This document shows, in pieces, positions 1-6,694 of a stretch of DNA of 25,801 nt (the stretch's first letter is position 1; each line of letters opens with the position of its first letter). The notes under the pieces were generated by a model. It did no database searches, was not told the DNA's origin, and worked only from the letters and a program-made list of their open reading frames with translations. Both the position numbers and the translations under genes were made by a program. Source of the stretch: Promethearchaeota archaeon. Lineage in GTDB: Archaea > Asgardarchaeota > Lokiarchaeia > Sigynarchaeales > SOKP01. The stretch is from positions 1-25,801 of the forward strand of contig WJIN01000088.1 of the NCBI GenBank assembly GCA_014730295.1. The letters run 5' to 3'.

Positions 1-347
1 TCACCAATTAACCTTAACCCGCCCTTAACTAATAGTGCCAATGCGCTAAAAATACGCACACTCGTACCCGAATTATAGCAATCTATTGTTGTAATTGAGG
101 AGGTAGAAAAATTCTCTCTTCCAGTGATTATGTACATATTATGTTCCTGGGGCAAAATTTTGATTCCTAATTGTTTTAATATATTAATAGTGACCTCAAC
201 ATCTCCAGAAACCAGTGGATTTTTAATTATAGACACACCGGGAGCAAGCGCTGCCAATATGAACGCCCTGTGGGAATAACTTTTTGAGCCAGGTGGTATT
301 ATTTGTCCATTTAATCTGTCTGTGGGAGCAATTATTTTTAAATCCAT
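1..347 (-). CDS. aroA: 3-phosphoshikimate 1-carboxyvinyltransferase (EPSP synthase), N-terminal part, cut by window edge
   Basis: The enzyme joins phosphoenolpyruvate and shikimate 3-phosphate, the sixth step of the shikimate pathway, in the cytosol. I translated the minus strand from the ATG at 347 and found about 115 open codons running off the left edge. The start reads MDLKIIAP, followed by PPGSKSYSHRAFILAALA, which matches the family's PGSKS..NRA..LAAL substrate-binding motif. Further in, NSGTSVRIFSALA matches the NAGT.xR motif. The family is usually about 420 residues, so roughly a quarter is present. It diverges from chorismate synthase, the next enzyme of the pathway, with about 180 bp between them, which suggests shared control. 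The identification is firm; only the C-terminal part is unseen. Confidence 0.93.
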   Translation of the reverse strand, partial: MDLKIIAPTDRLNGQIIPPGSKSYSHRAFILAALAPGVSIIKNPLVSGDVEVTINILKQLGIKILPQEHNMYIITGRENFSTSSITTIDCYNSGTSVRIFSALALLVKGGLRLIG

Positions 348-530
348 TTTAATAATACATAGGATTTTGATAGATTTAATTTTAATTGTGTACTTTTCAC
401 AATAGAAATAAAATTTGAATGGAATGTCTTTATTTTTATGTTTAAAAAGGAATTTCCTTCAAGTTTTAATAGATTTAATGATCGATTAAGTTTTAATATG
501 TTCAGATATGAAAACTAGGTGCCAATATAT
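348..530. promoter_or_regulatory. Divergent aroA/aroC intergenic region with repeats
   Basis: This AT-rich spacer of 183 bp must carry the promoters for both shikimate genes. On the plus strand a TATA-like TTTAAAAA (441-448) runs directly into a 13-bp dyad, AAGGAA-T-TTCCTT (447-459). A second weak dyad, TTAAT-N5-ATTAA, lies at 475-489. AAGTTTTAAT occurs twice (461-470, 488-497), and TAGATTTAAT occurs twice (371-380, 470-479). A dyad abutting a TATA box is a plausible operator. In sequence this AT-rich, however, short repeats arise easily by chance, so the regulatory reading is tentative. Confidence 0.3.
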
Positions 531-1637
531 ATGGATGATAATTCTTTAGGAAGAGCCTTTAAAATAACTTCATTTGGAGAAAGTCATGGAAAAGTGGTAG
601 GGATAATTATTGATGGTATTCCCGCAGGATTAGCATTCGATAGGCCGTTTATCCAGAATGAATTGGAAAAACGTAAACCAGGACAATCAAAGGTATCTAC
701 TCAGAGAAGAGAAGCAGACGAGGTTAAATTCTTATCGGGAATATTTAAGAATAGAACCACCGGAGCCCCTATTTGTATGATTATCAAAAATAAAGATGTA
801 GATTCTTCAAAATATGAGGATCTAAAAGATTTACTGAGACCCTCACATATAGATTATACCGCATTAAGAAAATATGGAGGTTTCGCAGATTACCGAGGAT
901 CAGGAAGATTCTCTGGAAGGATTACCGCTGGATTCGTGATGGCTGGAGCTGTAGCAAAATTAATCCTCAGAAAGTATGAGATTAGCGTGTTTGCCTATAC
1001 AAAGAGTATAGGAGTTATTGAAGATGAACAAGAATATAATTTTGATGACTTGGATCATCTAAGGGCACTTAGAGAAGCCTCTATTGTAAGGTGTATGAGT
1101 AACAACATATCTGAGAGAATGATCAAACTAATTGAGGAAATTAAAAACGAGAATGATTCGATTGGGGGAACTATAAAATGTGTAGTTACAAAATTTCCCG
1201 CTGGAGTTGGTGGACCTGTTTTTCATAGTCTTGAATCAGATATTAGTCGTGCTATGTTTTCGATTCCAGCAGTAAAAGCAATCGAATTCGGGTCAGGATT
1301 CAATGCTGGGAGAATGCGTGGTTCCGAGCATAATGATCCTTGGAGGTTGATTGATGGAAAAGTAAGACCCATGAAAAATGATGCGGGAGGAATCATTGGA
1401 GGGATATCAACTGGAATGCCCATTAAATTTAGGGTTGCTATTAAACCGACTGCATCTATAGGGATAGAACAAAATACAGTAAATATCAAAAAGATGGAGA
1501 ATACCACCTTTAAACTAACAGGAAGGCACGATCCTTGTATAGTTCCACGAGTTATTGTGGTAATAGAGGCTATGACCGCAATAAGCTTGGTTGATCATTT
1601 ATTATTAGAAGGAAAAATTCCGAAAGTATTCAATTAG
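531..1637 (+). CDS. aroC: Chorismate synthase
   Basis: The enzyme converts 5-enolpyruvylshikimate 3-phosphate to chorismate with reduced FMN, the last common step to aromatic amino acids. The protein is 368 aa from ATG 531, a normal family length. Near the N-terminus are GRAFKITSFGESHG (residues 7-20, with the conserved His) and IDGIPAG. DYRGSGRFSGRITAG matches the second signature, where most bacterial members have GRSSAR. HNDPW, GGISTGMPI and the C-terminal GRHDPCIVPR complete the set. A GTG at 519 would add only MPIY; the ATG at 531 puts the GRAF motif at the usual distance from the start. It is divergent from aroA, and a Gfo/Idh gene follows 17 bp downstream, possibly in the same transcript. 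Confidence 0.96.
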   Translation: MDDNSLGRAFKITSFGESHGKVVGIIIDGIPAGLAFDRPFIQNELEKRKPGQSKVSTQRREADEVKFLSGIFKNRTTGAPICMIIKNKDVDSSKYEDLKDLLRPSHIDYTALRKYGGFADYRGSGRFSGRITAGFVMAGAVAKLILRKYEISVFAYTKSIGVIEDEQEYNFDDLDHLRALREASIVRCMSNNISERMIKLIEEIKNENDSIGGTIKCVVTKFPAGVGGPVFHSLESDISRAMFSIPAVKAIEFGSGFNAGRMRGSEHNDPWRLIDGKVRPMKNDAGGIIGGISTGMPIKFRVAIKPTASIGIEQNTVNIKKMENTTFKLTGRHDPCIVPRVIVVIEAMTAISLVDHLLLEGKIPKVFN

Positions 1638-1654
1638 AATATAAAGTGTAAAAT

Positions 1655-3073
1655 ATGAATACTCCAATTAAAGCTGTATTAATGGGTGCGGGAAATCGAG
1701 GGATGACATATGGAGGTTATGCTTTAAAATATCCTGACAAATTGAATTTTGTAGCAGTTGCAGAACCTATTAAACGAAGACGAGAAAAATTTGCTCAATT
1801 GCACCATATTTCCGAAGATAATATCTTTAATGATTGGGTAGAATTATTAACTCAGAATAAACTGGCAGATGTTGCGGTAATTTGCACTCAGGATCAAATG
1901 CATACAAACCCTACAATAACCGCGTTAGAAAAAGGATATGATATCTTGTTGGAAAAACCTATGGCACATACCTTAGAAGATTGCTTGACAATTGTACAAA
2001 AAGCGGAAGAAACTGGAAGAATATTGGGTGTATGTCATGTTCTGCGATATACTGACTTTTTTAATACGATCAAAAAAACAATCGAATCAGGCAGATTGGG
2101 TAAAATAATAAATATCACTCATAGAGAGAATGTTGCTTGGTACCACTATTCTCATTCATATGTAAGAGGAGAATGGGCTAATAGGGAAATATCCTCCCCC
2201 ATGATTCTTGCGAAATGTTGTCACGATTTAGATTTGTTATATTGGTTTGTAAACGATATCCCTACTAAAATTAGTTCTACGGGTGGACTATTACATTTTA
2301 TACGACAGAACGCCCCAGAAGGTGCTCCTGAATATTGTGTAGAAGGATGCCCGATTGAAGACTCATGTCTGTATTATGCTCCTCGAATTTATATAGATAT
2401 AGAACCTATTATCCAAATTGTCCAAAAGAGCAATAAAAGATTTTACAAATTCCTTATGAAATTAAGAAAAGATCACGTAAAATTTTTAAACTTTCTCGCA
2501 AAGATAATTCCCCCCTTAAAGAGATTGCGCTATTGGAGAGACTGGCCCGTGAATTACCTCTATGAAGAAGAGGAAGAAGATTATTCCGATGAGACAAAAA
2601 GGAGCATTCTCAAAAGAAGTCCCTATGGAAAGTGTGTATACCAATCGGACAATAATGTGGTTGACCACCAGCTAGTCCAAATAAATTTTTCCAACGGAGT
2701 AACAGCTAACTTAACTATGCATGGGTTTAGCGAGAGTGAGGGTAGAACCTTGCGGATTGATGGGACAAAGGGAACTCTTAGAGGGCAATTTATGAGTTTC
2801 GGAGAGACAATTACTTTTTATGACCATTTTACCGGAGAAAAGGAGAAGATATTCCAAAAGGAATTAGATGTGAGCGGTGCGCAACATGGAGGAGGGGATT
2901 ATAAATTATTAGATGCTTTCATTGAGACACTCACGACCAAGGAAACGACTTCCTTGACTAATGCGAGAGAAGCAATTGAAAGTCATATGATGGCCTTTGC
3001 TGCTGATGAAGCTCGATTACATGAAAGAATGGTAAATATGGATATGTACCATAAGAAATTAAAGGATACTTGA
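1655..3073 (+). CDS. Gfo/Idh/MocA family NAD(P)-dependent oxidoreductase with a cysteine cluster
   Basis: This is a 472-aa cytosolic sugar- or polyol-type dehydrogenase. The Rossmann nucleotide-binding loop is GAGNRG (11-16). The family's EKP motif, whose lysine binds substrate, is at 100-102. KCCHDLDLLYW (187-197) matches the D-x-x-H/HD region near the active site. The C-terminal alpha/beta domain carries a patch of three cysteines, C228, C232 and C238 (CVEGC...SCLYYAP), a likely metal-binding site seen in some relatives. A charged linker with a run of glutamates follows at about 305-315. The protein is longer than the usual 330-400 aa. It starts 17 bp after aroC and could be co-transcribed with it, but no shikimate role is implied. 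The substrate cannot be read from sequence; a dehydrogenase of a modified or cell-surface sugar is one possibility. Confidence 0.88.
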   Translation: MNTPIKAVLMGAGNRGMTYGGYALKYPDKLNFVAVAEPIKRRREKFAQLHHISEDNIFNDWVELLTQNKLADVAVICTQDQMHTNPTITALEKGYDILLEKPMAHTLEDCLTIVQKAEETGRILGVCHVLRYTDFFNTIKKTIESGRLGKIINITHRENVAWYHYSHSYVRGEWANREISSPMILAKCCHDLDLLYWFVNDIPTKISSTGGLLHFIRQNAPEGAPEYCVEGCPIEDSCLYYAPRIYIDIEPIIQIVQKSNKRFYKFLMKLRKDHVKFLNFLAKIIPPLKRLRYWRDWPVNYLYEEEEEDYSDETKRSILKRSPYGKCVYQSDNNVVDHQLVQINFSNGVTANLTMHGFSESEGRTLRIDGTKGTLRGQFMSFGETITFYDHFTGEKEKIFQKELDVSGAQHGGGDYKLLDAFIETLTTKETTSLTNAREAIESHMMAFAADEARLHERMVNMDMYHKKLKDT

Positions 3074-3157
3074 AAAAATACATTTAATTAGTTTGATATG
3101 ATTATTTATCATAATAATATTTAATCGAATTAAATTAAAAGTTGAGGAAATTGGGAA

Positions 3158-3391
3158 ATGAGTAAAGATAGTGATACAAGTGGGCAATGGATTGAATTTT
3201 ATAAAAAAAAAGGCGATAACTTAGTGGAGCTCTCAAAAAATCATATTTCGAATAAAGAATATCGAAAAGCTTTAGAGTTGCTAAGTCAAGCATATTCTAT
3301 GTATAAAAAAGGAAATTGTGCTGAAGACGCAGAGAAAACAAAACAAAAATTCGATGAATTAAAGCAAGAGCACTTCAAAAAGAAAGAATAG
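3158..3391 (+). CDS. Small lysine-rich helical protein, possibly TPR-like
   Basis: I do not recognise a family for this 77-aa protein. It is lysine-rich and predicted almost entirely helical. The segment from about residue 20 to 70 (NKEYRKALELLSQAYSMYKKGN, then AEKTKQKFDELKQ) has the spacing of a tetratricopeptide-like helical hairpin, with small and aromatic residues at typical positions, so it may be a protein-binding adaptor. The start is supported by a GAGG 10 nt upstream of ATG 3158. It lies 84 bp after the oxidoreductase on the same strand and stands alone otherwise. Being short and isolated it could be spurious, but the ribosome site and regular amphipathic pattern favour a real gene. 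Confidence 0.6.
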   Translation: MSKDSDTSGQWIEFYKKKGDNLVELSKNHISNKEYRKALELLSQAYSMYKKGNCAEDAEKTKQKFDELKQEHFKKKE

Positions 3392-3459
3392 ACTTGAAAT
3401 GAGTGAAATCTCTCCCCCTTATTAAATAACATATCTTAAAAGCAATGAATTAGTAATCT

Positions 3460-3963
3460 TTAGATATCTGCGTCTGATATTAGTTTACTCTTTAATCTTC
3501 TTTTTATATCTTCGATATGTGGACCATTCCAGAATATTTTTTGACATTCGGGATTCACACACTGATAAAAAGTATCGTAATATAAATATGTTGATTCATT
3601 AAGTTCCTCTTTGATTTCATTTTTATTTTCAATCTTTTTTAATTCTGAATTACACACAGAGCATCGTGCGTGCTGCATATTAATGTTATATTCTAAACCT
3701 AATTTCTCTTTGAGCTGTTTCAAAAAATTGTATACCCCTTCACCTTCTAAATAGATGCTTTTATCTGGAATTTTATTGTGGAAGGGATAATCTCGAGTGA
3801 TGACAATTCTATTCGTTTTCTCGGCATATTCTCTCAAAATGTCATCCGGGATAGGATCTATTTCATAAAGATCGATAAGGTCATTCGCATAGACAGTATC
3901 ATAGGAAAACATCCTTAGAAATCTAGTGAGCTTACCGAACATAGAATCCGTAAGAAATTTCAT
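3460..3963 (-). CDS. Mut7-C RNase-domain (PIN-like) protein with zinc ribbon
   Basis: This 167-aa protein matches the Mut7-C family: a PIN-like nuclease fold followed by a zinc ribbon, widespread in archaea. It opens with MKFLTDSMFGKLTRFLRM, where D6 and the GKLTRFLR run are characteristic. RIVITRDYPF supplies the second acidic strand. The C-terminal third has CSVC and CVNPEC, a four-cysteine zinc ribbon, then a conserved W near the end. A role in RNA cleavage is predicted from the fold; the target is unknown. A GTG five codons upstream (3978) is possible, but ATG 3963 begins exactly at the family's first conserved strand and lies 33-43 nt from the proposed TATA box. The gene diverges from the FmdE-like gene. 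Confidence 0.85.
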   Translation of the reverse strand: MKFLTDSMFGKLTRFLRMFSYDTVYANDLIDLYEIDPIPDDILREYAEKTNRIVITRDYPFHNKIPDKSIYLEGEGVYNFLKQLKEKLGLEYNINMQHARCSVCNSELKKIENKNEIKEELNESTYLYYDTFYQCVNPECQKIFWNGPHIEDIKRRLKSKLISDADI

Positions 3964-3995
3964 CACATCAACGCCCACATAACTCTCATGATTCT

Positions 3996-4006
3996 AAAAT
4001 ATAAAT
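3996..4006 (-). promoter_or_regulatory. Probable TATA box for the Mut7-C gene
   Basis: Read on the minus strand this is ATTTATATTTT. It would place transcription start near 3975, about a dozen bases before the ATG at 3963. That fits the short leaders of archaeal genes. The match is by eye only. Confidence 0.45.
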
Positions 4007-4074
4007 CCCCATATTTAAATCTAATAATTAAAGGGAAAAAATATTAATATTATTCATTCCCATCTTTTGATAGT

Positions 4075-4608
4075 ATGGTTGAAACAAAAGAATTAATGGA
4101 AGAGGCTGTTAAATTTCATGGACACACTTGTCCTGGGCTTGCTTTAGGCGTACTGGTGACAAAATATATCTTAGAGCATGGTTATGATTTTTCTATAGAT
4201 GAGGAACTTGTTGCTGTGGTAGAAAACGACAATTGTAGTGTGGACGCTCTCCAAGCTCTTTTAGGAACCACTTTCGGCAAGGGAAATTTAATTTATAAAG
4301 ATTATGGAAAAAACAATTATACTTTTTATAATAGAGATAAAAAAAAGGCTGTCAAACTTTCTTTAAAGGGAGAGCCTTATAGTCATGAGGAATATACCAG
4401 AGAAGAACGCCTAAGAATGCTCTTAGAATCCGATCCAAATGAGATTTTTGATGTAGAACTGGTCGAGTTTGAACCTCCACAACAAGCACAGATTCATGAA
4501 TCGATTGTATGTGATGAATGCGGAGATCCAACGATGAGCACGCGAATAAAAAATTTCAATGGAATGAACCTATGTATCCCTTGCTATCATAAGTTGGCAC
4601 AGAATTAG
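4075..4608 (+). CDS. FmdE-like protein (formylmethanofuran dehydrogenase subunit E family) with C-terminal zinc ribbon
   Basis: The 177-aa protein has the FmdE domain: KFHGHTCPGLALG (13-25) carries the conserved His and Cys pair, and NDNCSVDALQ (51-60) carries the second conserved Cys. Together these form the predicted metal site. FGKGNL (67-72) is also typical. The C-terminus adds a zinc ribbon, C146-x2-C149 and C167-x2-C170, the usual two-domain arrangement. In methanogens FmdE belongs to the formylmethanofuran dehydrogenase locus, but no other fwd/fmd subunit lies in this window. Many archaea carry solo FmdE proteins whose role is unsettled; metal or molybdopterin handling has been suggested. 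It diverges from the Mut7-C gene across 111 bp. AT-rich TATA-like stretches at 4011-4020 and 4038-4050 could serve as its promoter. Confidence 0.87.
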   Translation: MVETKELMEEAVKFHGHTCPGLALGVLVTKYILEHGYDFSIDEELVAVVENDNCSVDALQALLGTTFGKGNLIYKDYGKNNYTFYNRDKKKAVKLSLKGEPYSHEEYTREERLRMLLESDPNEIFDVELVEFEPPQQAQIHESIVCDECGDPTMSTRIKNFNGMNLCIPCYHKLAQN

Positions 4609-4656
4609 TACCCTATAGCAATCTATTTCCTATCTATTTTATGATTTTTGTAAATG

Positions 4657-4666
4657 TTTTTTTTTT
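4657..4666 (+). terminator. T-run terminator after the FmdE-like gene
   Basis: Ten consecutive T residues occur about 50 bp after the stop of the FmdE-like gene, and more T-rich sequence follows. Archaeal RNA polymerase terminates at such runs without a hairpin. The rest of the 220-bp gap (4609-4828) is AT-rich; apart from possible TATA-like sequence just before the acetyltransferase gene I see nothing else in it. Confidence 0.5.
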
Positions 4667-4828
4667 CTGTTAAAATTTTATTCTTAATAATTCTTAATCT
4701 CAATCTATTTATTCATTCGTTTTATCTGATAATTACAATAGAAGAAAGAGCAATTTATTCTAAAATTTACACATAAATATTAATTAGTTAATTAATTACA
4801 AAAATTATAACTGAAATTTTACCTCTAT

Positions 4829-5272
4829 ATGATTCTACGGGAATTCACAGAACGCGATATAAACGAGATAACGAGTCTTATGAAGAAACTCTGTACGATT
4901 AAAAACCAAGAATTCGAGGAAGAAAGATGGAGGGATAATTTAGAGGAACAAATGCGACAAGACACCAACAGTGAGGTCATTGTGGCATTTGATGAGGAAA
5001 CAAATCAAGTGTTAGGGATGGCTCATTGTTCTATTAAGAAATCTGATAAAGGATTTCGATTCGGATATGTGTCTAATTTGATTGTGAAGGAAGAAAAGCG
5101 GAGAGCGGGAATTGGTGAAAAAATAATGCATCATATTATCGACTTTTTCAAACGAAATCACATAGAATCAATTAGATTGGCGTTAAAACCCCACTTAAAC
5201 AGAGCTGCTGAAGAACTATTCTTGAAATTAGGCTTCCATAAAATATTCGAAATATATGAATTAACAATCTAA
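4829..5272 (+). CDS. GNAT family N-acetyltransferase
   Basis: This 147-aa protein has one GNAT fold and would use acetyl-CoA to acylate an amine on a small molecule or protein. The acetyl-CoA pyrophosphate loop is visible as RRAGIGEKIM (91-100, motif R-x-x-G-x-G). It is preceded by the strand VSNLIVKEEK and followed by a helix. The later NRAAEELFLKLGF (124-136) is the usual N..A...Y..LGF motif. Length is typical of single-domain members. The ATG follows closely a TATA-like AAAAATTATAAC at about 4799-4809, so the transcript may be leaderless. It precedes the Clp1-like gene by 77 bp, but that gene has its own strong TATA box, so co-transcription is doubtful. The substrate is unknown. Confidence 0.88.
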   Translation: MILREFTERDINEITSLMKKLCTIKNQEFEEERWRDNLEEQMRQDTNSEVIVAFDEETNQVLGMAHCSIKKSDKGFRFGYVSNLIVKEEKRRAGIGEKIMHHIIDFFKRNHIESIRLALKPHLNRAAEELFLKLGFHKIFEIYELTI

Positions 5273-5285
5273 TGTCAAAATGACA
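5273..5285. repeat. 13-bp perfect inverted repeat between GNAT and Clp1-like genes
   Basis: TGTCA-AAA-TGACA begins on the base after the acetyltransferase stop codon and lies about 30 bp upstream of the TATA box of the Clp1-like gene. It could be an operator for that promoter or a small transcript-end hairpin. The arms are only 5 bp. Confidence 0.4.
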
Positions 5286-5314
5286 AAAATTTTACCAATC
5301 ATTTTAAATTATTA

Positions 5315-5322
5315 TTTATATA
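5315..5322 (+). promoter_or_regulatory. TATA box of the Clp1-like gene
   Basis: TTTATATA is a textbook archaeal TATA element, 28 bases before the ATG at 5350. The predicted transcription start falls about 5 nt before the start codon, giving a nearly leaderless mRNA. Confidence 0.65.
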
Positions 5323-5349
5323 CCTTAGAAAAAGATAAGTTGATTTTGT

Positions 5350-6582
5350 ATGATTAATAAAGAATTAGAGGAAGGACATACACTCCTCGTGAAAGGTCCT
5401 ACCAGGGTTAACATTGTGAAAGGGTCAATAGAGATCTTTGGAAAAACAATCTCCGGAGATCAGAGCGAATCTATAACCGACTTGGATAATTTAGAAGAGG
5501 AAAATGTGCTGATAGTTCCTGATGCCAAGCAATACCCTCTCTATGCGACGGAGGATGTAAATTTTGAGATCTATACCAATAATCCAGAAAAAAATTTAGA
5601 AGAAATTGAAGAAAATTCCATTCCAGAAGAATGGAGAGATATCAAGGATTCAATTTTGAACCAAATCAAGAAAAAGAAAGAGGGCGAATATTTAAAAATA
5701 ATGGTCCTTGGGTTGAGTCGAGGAAAAACTACGCTCATTAAATATCTCGCTAATAAACTCCTTCATGAAGGCTATAAAGGAGGATATCTGGATTCTGATT
5801 TAGGACAACAAATAATGTATCTCCCGACTACAATAAGCATTGGAGAGATTGAAAAACCGATCATTTCCGGCGAGGATATATCCCCAGATTTTACCACATT
5901 TATCGGAGCGACTTTTCCCAAAGGCAACCTCAAATTTATCGTATCCCATGCGAGCAGAAATATGATAAATGATTACGTTGAGAAATTCGAAGATACCGAT
6001 TTTATTCTGATAGATACTGACGGATGGATAAAAACGGAAGCTGGTGTTATTTATAAAAAATTTTTTATTGAAACGGTTAAGCCAGACACGATTGTAATCT
6101 TTCATGATAAAGATGTAGAAGAACTCAAAGAAATCGAAAAAGATGCTAAAAAGAAGTCCAAATTACATCTTATAGAGAAAGAGAATGAATTTTATTATGA
6201 AAAAAGTAAAGATGAACGGAGGTTTCTTCGTCAGAGCCAATTTTCTAAAGTGCTACAGGACTATAGGAAAATAACGATTGATCTTGATGATATTGAATTT
6301 GTTAAATATCAATTTAACAAGGATGAAAATAGAATTGAGGAGGAAGTACTAAATACCGAAGAATTGATAAAGCTTCCCTATCATTATGTCCTTATTGCCC
6401 TTTTAGACGATAATTCTAAAATTATTAAGATTGGGCTGCTTTTTTCGATAAATATAGAGAAGGACTATATATTACTATTTTCTGATTTAAGCTATAAAGA
6501 ACAGTTAAAAATAGATAGGATCTTGGTAGGGAGTCTTCGACTAAGTACAAAAGGCAATCACCAAGGTTATTTATATCTATAG
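5350..6582 (+). CDS. Clp1/Grc3-like P-loop polynucleotide kinase
   Basis: The 410-aa protein has the layout of archaeal Clp1/Grc3 polynucleotide 5'-kinases, which phosphorylate RNA 5'-hydroxyl ends in RNA processing. Residues 1-78 form the beta-rich N-terminal domain (LLVKGPTRVNIVKGSIEIFGK). The P-loop follows at 120-128, then LDSDLGQ (147-153), which matches the family's D-x-D-x-GQ metal/substrate motif, PTTISIG (159-165), and IDTDGWI (221-227), equivalent to the DTPGW Walker B region. The P-loop is unusual: residue 120, normally the first glycine of GxxxxGKT, is Leu (LGLSRGKTT), while G125, K126 and T127 are kept. The catalytic machinery otherwise looks intact. It has its own TATA box; the next gene, the ATP-grasp ligase, lies 112 bp downstream. 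Confidence 0.85.
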   Translation: MINKELEEGHTLLVKGPTRVNIVKGSIEIFGKTISGDQSESITDLDNLEEENVLIVPDAKQYPLYATEDVNFEIYTNNPEKNLEEIEENSIPEEWRDIKDSILNQIKKKKEGEYLKIMVLGLSRGKTTLIKYLANKLLHEGYKGGYLDSDLGQQIMYLPTTISIGEIEKPIISGEDISPDFTTFIGATFPKGNLKFIVSHASRNMINDYVEKFEDTDFILIDTDGWIKTEAGVIYKKFFIETVKPDTIVIFHDKDVEELKEIEKDAKKKSKLHLIEKENEFYYEKSKDERRFLRQSQFSKVLQDYRKITIDLDDIEFVKYQFNKDENRIEEEVLNTEELIKLPYHYVLIALLDDNSKIIKIGLLFSINIEKDYILLFSDLSYKEQLKIDRILVGSLRLSTKGNHQGYLYL

Positions 6583-6694
6583 TGCTTGTTTATTCTAATT
6601 TCTTCTTTATTATTTTATAGCCTAAATCCGAAGCATTTAATTAACAAGTCAAATATTGTATTGATATCGAAATATGTAGAATTTTGATATTAGG

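Noticed and set aside
519..530. GTG start for chorismate synthase four codons upstream of the ATG
   Set aside because: It adds only MPIY; the ATG at 531 places the conserved N-terminal motif at the usual distance.
1223..1507. Opposite-strand open frame inside aroC
   Set aside because: It lies wholly within a strongly conserved gene and has no recognisable motif or ribosome site.
3158..3391. Reading the small lysine-rich protein as a ribosomal protein
   Set aside because: Its helical, TPR-like spacing and mixed charge match no small ribosomal protein I recognise.
6583..6694. Possible tRNA or small RNA in the spacer after the Clp1-like gene
   Set aside because: No cloverleaf arms or T-loop consensus could be found; the sequence is simply AT-rich.
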